A stretch of DNA of 49,784 bases, taken from NCBI GenBank assembly GCA_947175015.1, contig CAMWLE010000014.1, forward strand, positions 1 to 49,784. The letters are read 5' to 3'. Positions 7,739 to 16,010 of this stretch are shown here, piece by piece. Within the stretch, counting starts at the first letter, position 1, and each line of letters opens with the position of its first letter. Position numbers and translations under genes: made by a program. This DNA comes from an uncultured bacterium (GTDB lineage: Bacteria; Bacillota; Clostridia; Lachnospirales; Lachnospiraceae). Under the pieces are notes generated by a model. That model saw only the letters and a program-made list of their open reading frames with translations. It was not told the origin of the DNA and did not search any database.

Positions 7739-8653
7739 TTAAATGTTCTGTTTATCATGATAAACATTGCCGCAGTAAACTTCAATTGCTCTGCATGCAA
7801 ATTCAGCTGTGCCATCGCCGCCGGCATTGTCGATATTTTCCGTCATGCTGCCGCCGTCGGCATACATTTTGCCAAGATCGGACAGGATTTCATTGGTGCA
7901 GGTATAATAATGTTCCGTAATGAAATCCTGCAACTTCTTCACCTGGGTCTGCACAGCCTCATCCGTCGGATCAGATGCTTTCATTTTGCCAAACATGGCA
8001 ATGATTCCCATAAGTTCGAGACCAAGCCGCTGTTCGTCCTCTTTGGTTCTGGAAGCCGACTTTTGCTGGTATTCATGGTACGCGGGAGTCTGGCCCCAGG
8101 ATTCTTTTGCCTGTTGTGCATATTCGTCCATCTTTTTTGTGTCAAATGCAGTAAAATCCAATTTTTTCACCCCTATCATTTTTATTCCACAAGCGAGGTC
8201 GATCAGATTCTCCAGATGCTCCTTTTTCATCCGAAGCAGTGTGATCTGCTGGTCAAGTGCCAGATTCCGATCAAAAACGGGACTGTCCAAAATAACTTTG
8301 ATTTCTTTTAATGGGAATTCCAGCTCTTTGAACAACATGATACATTGCAGGCGTTCCAAAGCGGTATCGTCATACAGCCGGTAACCTGCTTCTGTGACTT
8401 CCGTAGGATGCAGAAGTCCAATCTTGTCATAATGGTGAAGTGCGCGTATGCTCACACCGGTCAGTCTGCTTACTTCGTGGACGATCATCATAGAACGAGC
8501 CTCTTTTTGGTGCGTGTCCGTCATGGCTTGAGCCTCTTTTTGGAGAATGTCCGTCATGGCTTGGGCCTCTTTTCGATGTTTGTCCGTCATGGTTTGTACC
8601 TCTTTATGGAGTTTGTTCTTCATAGTTTGCGGAGTGATTCCACGCATATCCAT
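7739..8653 (-). CDS. MerR-family regulator with TipA-like effector domain and repeated N-terminus
   Basis: The recognisable core begins at MIVHEVSRLTGVSIRALHHYDKIG, a MerR winged helix that normally starts the protein, followed by a dimerisation helix (about 70 residues) and a TipAS-like C-terminal domain that in relatives binds peptide antibiotics or other ligands. Ahead of the core are about 50 extra residues, mostly four 11-residue repeats of the KEAQAMTD type (33-bp repeats at 8488-8619). I start at 8653 because GAGAGGTGAG precedes it, but each repeat also contains AAAGAGG or AGAGG followed by an in-frame ATG, so internal starts are plausible, the last one giving a standard-length MerR protein (about 8493). 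MerR/TipA proteins activate promoters with long spacers; the target here is unknown. Confidence 0.85.
   Translation of the reverse strand: MDMRGITPQTMKNKLHKEVQTMTDKHRKEAQAMTDILQKEAQAMTDTHQKEARSMMIVHEVSRLTGVSIRALHHYDKIGLLHPTEVTEAGYRLYDDTALERLQCIMLFKELEFPLKEIKVILDSPVFDRNLALDQQITLLRMKKEHLENLIDLACGIKMIGVKKLDFTAFDTKKMDEYAQQAKESWGQTPAYHEYQQKSASRTKEDEQRLGLELMGIIAMFGKMKASDPTDEAVQTQVKKLQDFITEHYYTCTNEILSDLGKMYADGGSMTENIDNAGGDGTAEFACRAIEVYCGNVYHDKQNI
8488..8619 (-). repeat. Four 33-bp tandem repeats at the 5' end of the MerR gene
   Basis: Units are 8488-8520, 8521-8553, 8554-8586 and 8587-8619 (+ strand unit begins TCATGGCTTGAGCCTC). Read on the coding strand each unit holds an AGAGG sequence 8-9 bases before an ATG in the MerR reading frame. 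The two middle units are the most alike, the outer ones have diverged. Confidence 0.9.
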
Positions 8654-8752
8654 TATCCTTTTCTCACCTCTCTTAGGTACATTCATCATAAACCATGACG
8701 TAATGTTAGAGTCAATAGGAAAATGAAAAAATGTAAGAAGGCCGCTTATATT

Positions 8753-9610
8753 TTATGTATTCCGTCCCCCTCCGTTTTCATATCGCCATTGTCTGGGAGA
8801 AATCCCATATACATTTTTAAAGGCTCTGGAAAAATGCAGTTGATTGGGATATCCAACCGCATTTCCGATATCGCCTATGGATAAGCCGGTGAGCTTTAAC
8901 AGTTCAGCGGCTTTTGTCATTCGGTAGGAAATCAGGAATTCCTGAGGCGTCTTGCCCATGGTTTCGTGGAAGATTTTCCCGAAATAGCTGCGATTCAAGC
9001 CGCAGAAAGCTGCAATATCTTCCACGGAGATATCATTCTGGAAGTTCTGTTCAATAAAGGAAAAGGCTTCCTTGAGATAGAAATCGCGCAGATTATTTCC
9101 TTTGCTGATGTGGGTGGAAGTGGAGGAACGGACAAGGCTGTCCATAAACAGATAGAGATGTCCGATTAAATGAAAAGAGGATTCCTCCTTGTGGTTTACG
9201 ATATAGAGCATTTCATCTTTCATTGCTGCGGCAATATCTTTATAACGCGCTTTGTAAACGGGCTGTTCCGGTGTCAGTCCGGACAATTCAATGGCCTCCT
9301 TGACCCGGAGCCCGTCAAATTCCAGCCATACATACTCCCAGGGAAGTTCATAATCCGCAATATAAGTACAGACTTGATGGGGAAAAATCATAAAGCCCTG
9401 GCCGCTTTTGATCTGGAAGGCATCGGATTCTTTCCGTCCGTTTTGTGCATAGAGGGTGCCTGTACCAGAGAGGCAATAATGGAACAGGTAATGATTTCTG
9501 GCAGCAGGGCCAAAGGAATGAGAGGGATCACATTGTTCCCAGCCAAACTGATACAATCCCAAATCTACAAAATTTTCATTTGGAAAAACCGAAAAAATAA
9601 CTTCACTCAT
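8753..9610 (-). CDS. AraC-family transcriptional regulator
   Basis: The 285-residue protein has an N-terminal cupin-like sugar-binding domain (about residues 25-125, with GTGTLYAQNGR and GFMIFPHQVCTYI) and two C-terminal helix-turn-helix motifs (about 185-280, SVEDIAAFCGLNRSYFGKIF, then IGDIGNAVGYPNQLHFSRAF), ending with the typical GISPRQWR. This is the MsmR/RafR-type arrangement. I start at 9610 because AAAGGAG lies 6 bases upstream; an upstream in-frame start lacks such a site. It is divergent from the sugar ABC genes starting at 9875, so it most likely activates them in response to an alpha-galactoside, which is inference from context. Confidence 0.9.
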   Translation of the reverse strand: MSEVIFSVFPNENFVDLGLYQFGWEQCDPSHSFGPAARNHYLFHYCLSGTGTLYAQNGRKESDAFQIKSGQGFMIFPHQVCTYIADYELPWEYVWLEFDGLRVKEAIELSGLTPEQPVYKARYKDIAAAMKDEMLYIVNHKEESSFHLIGHLYLFMDSLVRSSTSTHISKGNNLRDFYLKEAFSFIEQNFQNDISVEDIAAFCGLNRSYFGKIFHETMGKTPQEFLISYRMTKAAELLKLTGLSIGDIGNAVGYPNQLHFSRAFKNVYGISPRQWRYENGGGRNT

Positions 9611-9874
9611 AAAATTCTCCTTTGGCAAGCGTTTTTTTCTAAAATAATGGCAACCAAAATGCAGTGAAATATGATTGGCCATCCAATATCAAAAGTCGTA
9701 AACTTTAATGTTTCATTTCATTATATACCAAAATGCTACATGATTTCAAATATTATCATAAAAAGTTGCAAAAAGGCATAAAACATGTAAAACAGTGGTA
9801 TTTATTGATAGCATAATGGTATGTTATCATGTTTATAACCAATTACTTACATAGTAAAAGAGAGGAGAAATGTC

Positions 9875-11143
9875 ATGAAAGGAAAAAGGTTAAAATGTTT
9901 TGGGCTGACATTGGGTTGCCTGGCTGCTTCATTCTTCTTGCAGGGATGCGGTGCGGAATCGGACAAAATAGAAATCGAAATTGTCCAGTATAAACCGGAA
10001 GCAGCAAATTACTTTAAGACCGTGGAAGAGGAATTCAATGCGGCCAATGACAGGATTCATCTGACAATCAGTTCCCCCAATGACGCAATGACTATTTTGA
10101 AGACCAGGTTTATCCGGGAGGATTATCCGGATATCATAGGAATCGGCGGTGACATCAATTATTCCTATTTTGTGGATGCGCAGATTTTGGCAGATGTGGG
10201 GGATTATCAGGGATTGCAGGATATCAATCAGGGATATCTGGATATTGCCGAGTCGCTGGAATTGGTTCCCACAGAAGGCACCTACATTGTGCCATATGTG
10301 GCAAATGCAGCCGGAATTCTGTACAACAGAGATATGTTTGCGGCACATGGATGGGAGATTCCGGAGACATGGAGTGAATTGATGCAATTATGTGAGGATA
10401 TTCAGAAGGAGGGGATTCTTCCGTTTTATTTTGGCTTCAAGGATACCTGGACCTGTCTTGCACCCTGGAATGCCATGGCGGTGGAGCTGTCCCCTTCGGA
10501 TACGGCAAAGCAGGTGAACAAGGGGCAGACCACATTTACTCAGGAATATAGGGATGTATCGGAGAAATATTTGAGTCTGCTGCCTTATGGCCCTGCGGAT
10601 CCTTTTGCTTATGGATATAATGACGCATGTACCGCATTTGCCAGAGGAGAATCGGCAATGTATCCCATTGGAAGCTATGCGGCACCGCAGATATTGTCCG
10701 TGAATCCGGATTTGAATATTGATTCCTTTGTCATGCCTGCAAGTGACAACAAAGAGGATCGGACATTGAATTCGGGAATTGATTTAGGCTTCTGTGTCAT
10801 GGCGGATTGCGAAAATAAGGAAGCTGCCTATGAGGTTCTGGATTTCCTTCTGGAATATGAGAATGTACAGAAATATATTGATGCGCAGAATGCGGTTCCC
10901 TGCAAAAAAGGAGAGTTCAAATTGGCGTCCATGTTGGATGGGATGCTTTCTTTTATCGAAGAAGGTAATATGACGGATTACCAGGATCATTACTATCCTT
11001 CGGAAATGTCTGTGGATGCGTTGCTGCAGACTTTCCTGCTTCAAAAGGATGTAGATGCCTTCCTTACGAATTTTGATACTAACTGGCAGCGGTATAACAG
11101 AGACATTATCCGCCTGGTACAGGAATATGAGCAAGGACAATGA
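9875..11143 (+). CDS. Extracellular sugar-binding lipoprotein of an ABC importer
   Basis: The 422-residue product starts with a lipoprotein signal (KGKRLK, a hydrophobic run, then the lipobox LQGC, so the mature lipid-anchored cysteine is at about residue 25). The rest has the family-1 solute-binding pattern: IEIVQYKPEAANYFKTVEEE, YPDIIGIGGD, GTYIVPYVANAAGILYNRDM, FARGESAMYPIGSYAAPQI. It would capture an oligosaccharide outside the membrane and deliver it to the two permeases downstream. Gene order with GH36 and GH13 enzymes suggests raffinose-family sugars. The ATG follows GAGAGGAG. No ATPase gene is linked, so a shared MsmX-type ATPase elsewhere is probably used. Confidence 0.92.
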   Translation: MKGKRLKCFGLTLGCLAASFFLQGCGAESDKIEIEIVQYKPEAANYFKTVEEEFNAANDRIHLTISSPNDAMTILKTRFIREDYPDIIGIGGDINYSYFVDAQILADVGDYQGLQDINQGYLDIAESLELVPTEGTYIVPYVANAAGILYNRDMFAAHGWEIPETWSELMQLCEDIQKEGILPFYFGFKDTWTCLAPWNAMAVELSPSDTAKQVNKGQTTFTQEYRDVSEKYLSLLPYGPADPFAYGYNDACTAFARGESAMYPIGSYAAPQILSVNPDLNIDSFVMPASDNKEDRTLNSGIDLGFCVMADCENKEAAYEVLDFLLEYENVQKYIDAQNAVPCKKGEFKLASMLDGMLSFIEEGNMTDYQDHYYPSEMSVDALLQTFLLQKDVDAFLTNFDTNWQRYNRDIIRLVQEYEQGQ

Positions 11144-11174
11144 AATGGATGCCGACCAAAGCGTTCTTCCGGAT

Positions 11175-11212
11175 GGCGGCAGTTCGTTCATTGTGTGTGT
11201 CGCTGAGGCGGT
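11175..11212 (+). repeat. Degenerate copy of a dispersed GTTCATCAATTGT-type element
   Basis: GCGGCAGTTCGTTCATTGTG, continuing TGTGTCGC, in the gap between the binding protein and the first permease resembles the clearer copies at 24633, 26125 and 29077 (minus). This is the weakest of the four. Confidence 0.35.
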
Positions 11213-11289
11213 ATGATGGGAAGTATGAATCAGAAGGAAGTGGATTGCAGCATGTTGTATGGATATCAAACAGGAGAAGGAGATAGAAA

Positions 11290-12156
11290 ATGAAAAATGA
11301 TAGACAGCGAACATTTTTATTGATTACCGTTCCGATTTTGGCTTTGTTTGTATGTTTTAACACTATTCCGTTAATACGTGGCGTGATATACAGTTTTACC
11401 AATTTCAGGGGCTTTGGTAAATATGACTGGGTTGGACTGCGGAATTATATTGATTTGTTTACCGATGCCCGTGTAGGAAAATCCTACTTATTTACAATTA
11501 AACTGGCGCTGGTGACGACCATTGTGGTCAATGTGATCAGTATGCTTCTAGCTATGGCATTGAACAGTAAAATTCGGGCAAAAGGATTTTTCCGCGGCGC
11601 GTATTTTCTGCCAAATATATTGGGTTCATTGGTGGTAGGCTATATTTTCAATTACTTTTTTACCTACATTATTCCGGCGCTGGCAGATATGACCGGAATC
11701 ACGGCTCTTTCTAAAAGTATTTTGTCCAGTCCTGACAAGGCATGGATTGGTGTTATGATTGTATGCGCATGGCAGGCAATTGCGATGAATACCATTATCT
11801 ACATTTCGGGTCTGCAGACAGTGCCGGAGGATGTATATGAGGCCGGCGGGCTGGACGGGGCCACAGGATGGAAGCAGTTCCGTTACCTGACATTCCCGTT
11901 GATCATTCCTTTCTTTTCGATCAATATGGTATTGTGTGTGAAGAATTTTCTGATGGTATTTGATCAGATTGTGGCATTGACCAAAGGAGGTCCTGCCCAG
12001 AGTACGGAATCCATTTCTTATCTCATTTATAACAATGGTATGTCGGGAGGACAGTTTGGATTTCAAAGTGCGAACGCGGTGGTATTCTTTATTGTGATCG
12101 TTATCATTTCCGTTGCGCAGATGAAATTTTCCGGTTCAAAGGAGGAACAGCTATGA
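11290..12156 (+). CDS. Sugar ABC transporter permease, MalF/UgpA type
   Basis: This 288-residue protein has six predicted membrane segments starting with TFLLITVPILALFVCFNTI. It carries the permease EAA loop near residue 190 (VYEAGGLDGATGWKQFRYLTFPL without long runs of charge), which docks with the ATPase. Together with the overlapping second permease it forms the membrane channel for the sugar captured by the lipoprotein encoded upstream. An AGGAGAAGGAG site precedes the ATG. A gap of 146 bases separates it from the binding protein gene. Confidence 0.92.
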   Translation: MKNDRQRTFLLITVPILALFVCFNTIPLIRGVIYSFTNFRGFGKYDWVGLRNYIDLFTDARVGKSYLFTIKLALVTTIVVNVISMLLAMALNSKIRAKGFFRGAYFLPNILGSLVVGYIFNYFFTYIIPALADMTGITALSKSILSSPDKAWIGVMIVCAWQAIAMNTIIYISGLQTVPEDVYEAGGLDGATGWKQFRYLTFPLIIPFFSINMVLCVKNFLMVFDQIVALTKGGPAQSTESISYLIYNNGMSGGQFGFQSANAVVFFIVIVIISVAQMKFSGSKEEQL

Positions 12157-12998
12157 AACATACATCTACAATCGGTAAAACGAATAAAGTTGCGTTGGTT
12201 CTGCTGATACTCGGCCTATCCACGATTATATTCCCGCTGTATATGACTATAGTGATTGCGTTTAAACAGCCTTCGGAAATGACCACCAGCATCAGCGGAA
12301 TACTATCCCTGCCGAAGACCTGGAGTTTTGATAACTTCAGGGAGGCTATGGAGGTGACAGATTTCTGGCATTCTCTGAAGAACAGTCTGGTGATTTCGGT
12401 GCTCACAGTGGTATTATCCGTTCTCGTGCATTCTCTTATGGGGTATGCGCTGGGCAGGAATAAGGCACACAGCAAATTTTATGGTTTTGTATATCTGTTC
12501 ATTGTCAGCGGTATGTTCGTGCCTTTTGCCATTTTGATGATGCCTCTGGCAAAACAGACCGCAGAGCTTAGGCTGGCGAATTGGGCGGGGGTCATTATTC
12601 TGTATGTGGTGTTCTATATGCCAATGAATATTATGCTGTATTCCGGGTACCTTGTGAATATTCCTATGGCATTGGAAGAGGCGGCCAGGGTGGACGGCGC
12701 TTCCACATGGAAGACTTATTGGAAGATTATTTTTCCCATTATGGGGCCCATGCACGCTACGGTGGCGGTAATCACGGCATTGGCAGTATGGAATGATGTG
12801 ATGACGCCGTTGATCATTATGGCAGGTTCCGGTGAGAATACACTGCCCCTGGCACAATTAAATTTCCAGTCTCAGTTTGGAACCAATTATAATCTGGCGT
12901 TTGCGTCCTATCTGCTTTCGCTGATTCCGATTTTGATATTTTATATGATTTGTCAGAAGCAGATTTTGAATGGTGTTACCAATGGAGCAGTGAAATAA
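12153..12998 (+). CDS. Sugar ABC transporter permease, MalG/UgpE type
   Basis: The 281-residue protein has six predicted membrane helices (first at VALVLLILGLSTIIFPLYMT) and the EAA loop ALEEAARVDGASTWKTYWKI near residue 175, followed by IIFPIMGPMHATVAV. Its ATG overlaps the stop of the preceding permease by four bases (ATGA), so the two are translationally coupled and form a heterodimer. The Shine-Dalgarno AAGGAGG is inside the end of the upstream gene. Confidence 0.93.
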   Translation: MKHTSTIGKTNKVALVLLILGLSTIIFPLYMTIVIAFKQPSEMTTSISGILSLPKTWSFDNFREAMEVTDFWHSLKNSLVISVLTVVLSVLVHSLMGYALGRNKAHSKFYGFVYLFIVSGMFVPFAILMMPLAKQTAELRLANWAGVIILYVVFYMPMNIMLYSGYLVNIPMALEEAARVDGASTWKTYWKIIFPIMGPMHATVAVITALAVWNDVMTPLIIMAGSGENTLPLAQLNFQSQFGTNYNLAFASYLLSLIPILIFYMICQKQILNGVTNGAVK

Positions 12999-13227
12999 GT
13001 ATCCAGATTGCTGTTCTTGCGGTTGGGCATTTGAATATTGAATATGCAGAAGTGAATTGTCTGAAACGCTCAGTGTATCCCTGTAACAGTGTCATGGTTT
13101 ATCAGTCTCAGGGGGTAAGGATAAAAATGTAATCAGCCCCCTTGACATTAAGTGGCAACTGCGCCAAAATATGTATTGTATCTGGCTGGTTTGATATATA
13201 GTAGACATAGATGCAGAGCAGAAAAAA

Positions 13228-13482
13228 AACAGCAGATGTTCGTCCGGAAATCCTTCTCAGTTATTGGGTGCCGGTCGGACATCTGCGGAACTGGAATAAA
13301 AACAGCAGATGTTCGTCCGGAAATCCTTCTCAGTTATTGGGTGCCGGCCGGACATCTGCGGAACTGGAATAAAAACAGCAGATGTACATCCGTCACCCAG
13401 ATGGATTTAAGGCCGAATGAACTTAGCGGCCGGAAATACATCTCAGTCAATGGGTGATGGAGGGACATCTGCGGAACTGGAA
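13228..13482 (+). repeat. Tandem hairpin-repeat array upstream of the alpha-galactosidase
   Basis: Two nearly identical 73-bp units (13228-13300 and 13301-13373) are followed by a longer, diverged unit (13374-13482). Each starts AACAGCAGATGT and ends ACATCTGCGGAACTGGAATA. GCAGATGTTCGTCCGG and the later CCGGTCGGACATCTGC are complementary at 14 of 16 positions, so each unit can fold, and neighbouring units can also pair around a loop GGAACTGGAATAAAAACA. In the last unit the tail becomes GGAACTGGAATAGGAG, so the Shine-Dalgarno of the gene starting at 13498 is part of the repeat. The rest of the gap (12999-13227) holds no gene I can support. Confidence 0.88.
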
Positions 13483-13497
13483 TAGGAGAATAAAGAT

Positions 13498-15693
13498 ATG
13501 GCAATTGATTATCAACAGGAACAGGGCATTTTTACGCTGCATACGAAACATACAACATATCAGATGAAAGTAGATGCGTTTGGGTTTCTGCTGCATTTGT
13601 ATTATGGGGGACGGGTTGACGGCTGCATGGATTACCTGCTGACCTATTATGACCGGGGGTTTTCCGGGAATCCTTCTGACACAGGCGGAGACAGAACATA
13701 TTCCATGGATGTACAGCCTCAGGAATATCCGGTCATGGGGACGGGGGATTTCAGAAATACGGCATTGATTCTTCGCAATGAAGATGGCATTGTTGGTTGT
13801 GACCTGCGTTATGTCAGCCATAAGATATCTCAGGGAAAATATGCGTTAAAGGGACTTCCGGCGGTGTATGCGTCGGAGGATGAGGCGCAGACTTTGGAGA
13901 TTCTGTTAGAGGATTCTGTGAGCAAGGTGCAGGTGCAGCTTTTATATGGCGTGTTGGAGCAGGAAGATATTATTACAAGGAGTGTTAAGATTATCAATCA
14001 TGGCACTGGGAGCATTATGGTGGAAAAGGCCGCCTCTGCCTGTCTTGACTTTCTGACCGGGGACTATGATTTGCTTAGTTTCTGGGGGAGACATGCTATG
14101 GAGCGCAATCTGCAGCGCAGGGAAATTGTTCATGGGAGCCATGTGATTGGAAGCCGCAGAGGAACTTCCAGCCATCAGTACAATCCGGCTGTGATTCTGG
14201 CCGGTAAGGGTACCACAGAGGATTATGGAAATTGTTATGGCATGGTTTTCGTATACAGCGGTAATTTTATGTGTGAGGCGGAGAAAGACCAGTTTGAGCA
14301 GACCAGGGTGGTGTTAGGACTGCACAGTGATTTGCTCCATTATCCTTTGGGGGCGGGGGAAAGTCTGGTGATTCCAGAGACCATACTCAGCTTTACGGAC
14401 AAAGGTTTAGGCGAACTGTCTCTGCAATTTCATCGCTGTATCAGGGATCATATTTGTCGGGGAAAATACCGGGATCAGCCAAGGCCGGTGCTGCTCAATA
14501 GCTGGGAAGCGTCCTATTTTCATTTCAGCGGAGAAACCATCTGCAGGCTGGCGGAGGATGCCGCAGCTCTTGGGATTGATATGGTGGTTATGGATGATGG
14601 TTGGTTTGGAAAGCGGGACGATGATAACAGTGGGCTGGGCGATTGGCAGGTCAATGAGCGGAAGCTGGGATGTTCGCTGAGAGAAATGACGGAAAAAATT
14701 CATGGGCTTGGCGTGAAATTCGGTATCTGGATTGAGCCGGAGATGGTTTCGGAAGATAGTGATCTCTATAGACAACATCCCGATTGGGCATTTCAGATTC
14801 CGGGCAGAAAGCCGGTACGCTGCAGAAACCAATTGGTTCTGGATTTCTCCAGAGAGGAAGTGAGGGGCTTCATCTTTGACAGGATATGTGAAGTTTTGGA
14901 TCAGGGAACCATAGAATATGTCAAATGGGATATGAACAGAAGCATTGCGGAAGTGTATTCTTCGGAAAATGCACCGGGAAAGGCTGCATATGACTATGTG
15001 CTAGGGGTATATGATTTCCTGGAGAAGCTGCTTCAGAGATACCCGGATATCTTAATAGAAGGCTGCAGCGGCGGCGGCGGAAGATTTGATGCGGGTATGA
15101 TGTATTATACGCCTCAGATATGGTGCAGCGATAATACAGATGCGGTAGATCGGATACGTATTCAGTATGGGACATCTTTCCTATATCCGATTTCCACGGT
15201 AGGGTCCCATGTGTCGGCGGTGCCCAATCATCAGACAGGGCGCAGCACAAGTTTGCATACAAGGGGTGTGGTGGCAATGGCGGGTACCTTTGGCTATGAA
15301 CTGGACCCGGGAAAGCTGACGGAAGAAGAGAAAGAAGAGGTAAAAGAGCAGGTCAGAACATATAAGAGGCATGCAGAGCTGATTCGGAAAGGGGATTATT
15401 ACCGTTTGTCCAATCCATTCAAAGATTCTTTCGCTGCATGGGAGTTTCGCTCGGAAGATGGGACCAGAGTGCTGCTTCATGTGGTCATGTTGGAAATTCA
15501 TGGGAATATGACAGTGAATTATGTGAAATTGAAGGGATTAAAGAGGGAGGCATTATATGAAGATGCGGATACAGGAAAACGGTATTATGGTTCTGCGCTG
15601 ATGGAGGCGGGGATGCCGATGCCGGTTGTGTTGGGAGAGTATGTTGCGCATGAAATGGAATTGTTTATGGTACAGGAATCAGATGTGAACTGA
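13498..15693 (+). CDS. Alpha-galactosidase, glycoside hydrolase family 36
   Basis: This 731-residue enzyme removes terminal alpha-1,6-galactose from melibiose, raffinose or stachyose. GH36 features are visible in order: an N-terminal beta-sandwich, LNSWEASYFHF at the start of the barrel near residue 335, MDDGWFG near 363, IWIEPEMVSEDSDLY near 410, the nucleophile in KWDMNRS (Asp478) and the acid/base in CSDNTDA (about Asp545). The length equals that of characterised bacterial GH36 tetrameric enzymes. There is no signal peptide, so it acts in the cytoplasm on sugars imported by the ABC system upstream. The ATG follows GGAG, which lies in a repeated hairpin element. Confidence 0.96.
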   Translation: MAIDYQQEQGIFTLHTKHTTYQMKVDAFGFLLHLYYGGRVDGCMDYLLTYYDRGFSGNPSDTGGDRTYSMDVQPQEYPVMGTGDFRNTALILRNEDGIVGCDLRYVSHKISQGKYALKGLPAVYASEDEAQTLEILLEDSVSKVQVQLLYGVLEQEDIITRSVKIINHGTGSIMVEKAASACLDFLTGDYDLLSFWGRHAMERNLQRREIVHGSHVIGSRRGTSSHQYNPAVILAGKGTTEDYGNCYGMVFVYSGNFMCEAEKDQFEQTRVVLGLHSDLLHYPLGAGESLVIPETILSFTDKGLGELSLQFHRCIRDHICRGKYRDQPRPVLLNSWEASYFHFSGETICRLAEDAAALGIDMVVMDDGWFGKRDDDNSGLGDWQVNERKLGCSLREMTEKIHGLGVKFGIWIEPEMVSEDSDLYRQHPDWAFQIPGRKPVRCRNQLVLDFSREEVRGFIFDRICEVLDQGTIEYVKWDMNRSIAEVYSSENAPGKAAYDYVLGVYDFLEKLLQRYPDILIEGCSGGGGRFDAGMMYYTPQIWCSDNTDAVDRIRIQYGTSFLYPISTVGSHVSAVPNHQTGRSTSLHTRGVVAMAGTFGYELDPGKLTEEEKEEVKEQVRTYKRHAELIRKGDYYRLSNPFKDSFAAWEFRSEDGTRVLLHVVMLEIHGNMTVNYVKLKGLKREALYEDADTGKRYYGSALMEAGMPMPVVLGEYVAHEMELFMVQESDVN

Positions 15694-16010
15694 TGGGGGT
15701 AGGGTTCCTGTTGTATGACATAATCGTTGGGAAATGGTAAAAATGTCAGGATAGATGAAGGATATTAATCATAGAGTCAGGGCGTGTTTGACAATTCATT
15801 CCGTTTTTTTATGGTGGTATGGTCTGCACGCCCTGACCTGGGTAATGGCAAATAATAAGAGCTTATTTTATGCAGAGAATATTATGAATGTTATTGTAAT
15901 AAGCATAGAAAAGTGTATAAGAAGAGTGTAAGAAAAGTCACAAGGAAAGAGTTTAGTGGAAAAAGTAATAGAAAAAGAGTAAGAAAAGCCATAGGGAAAG
16001 AGTAGAAACA
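15694..16010 (+). other. Intergenic region with inverted repeat and purine-rich direct repeat
   Basis: TCAGGGCGTG (15777-15786) and CACGCCCTGA (15827-15836) form a 10-bp inverted repeat with a 40-base loop, possibly a weak terminator. From 15923 to 16003 a purine-rich segment of about 30 bases (AGAGTGTAAGAAAAG type) occurs twice, about 53 bases apart, just before the next ATG. No gene is supported; the minus-strand frame across it is just the complement of the purine-rich tract. Confidence 0.5.

Noticed and set aside
8488..8619. CRISPR-like array in the MerR gene
   Set aside because: Units are directly adjacent without unique spacers and lie in a coding frame, so this is a simple tandem repeat.
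13228..13482. CRISPR array upstream of the alpha-galactosidase
   Set aside because: Only two full 73-bp repeats with no spacers of constant size; the hairpin structure fits a repeat element instead.
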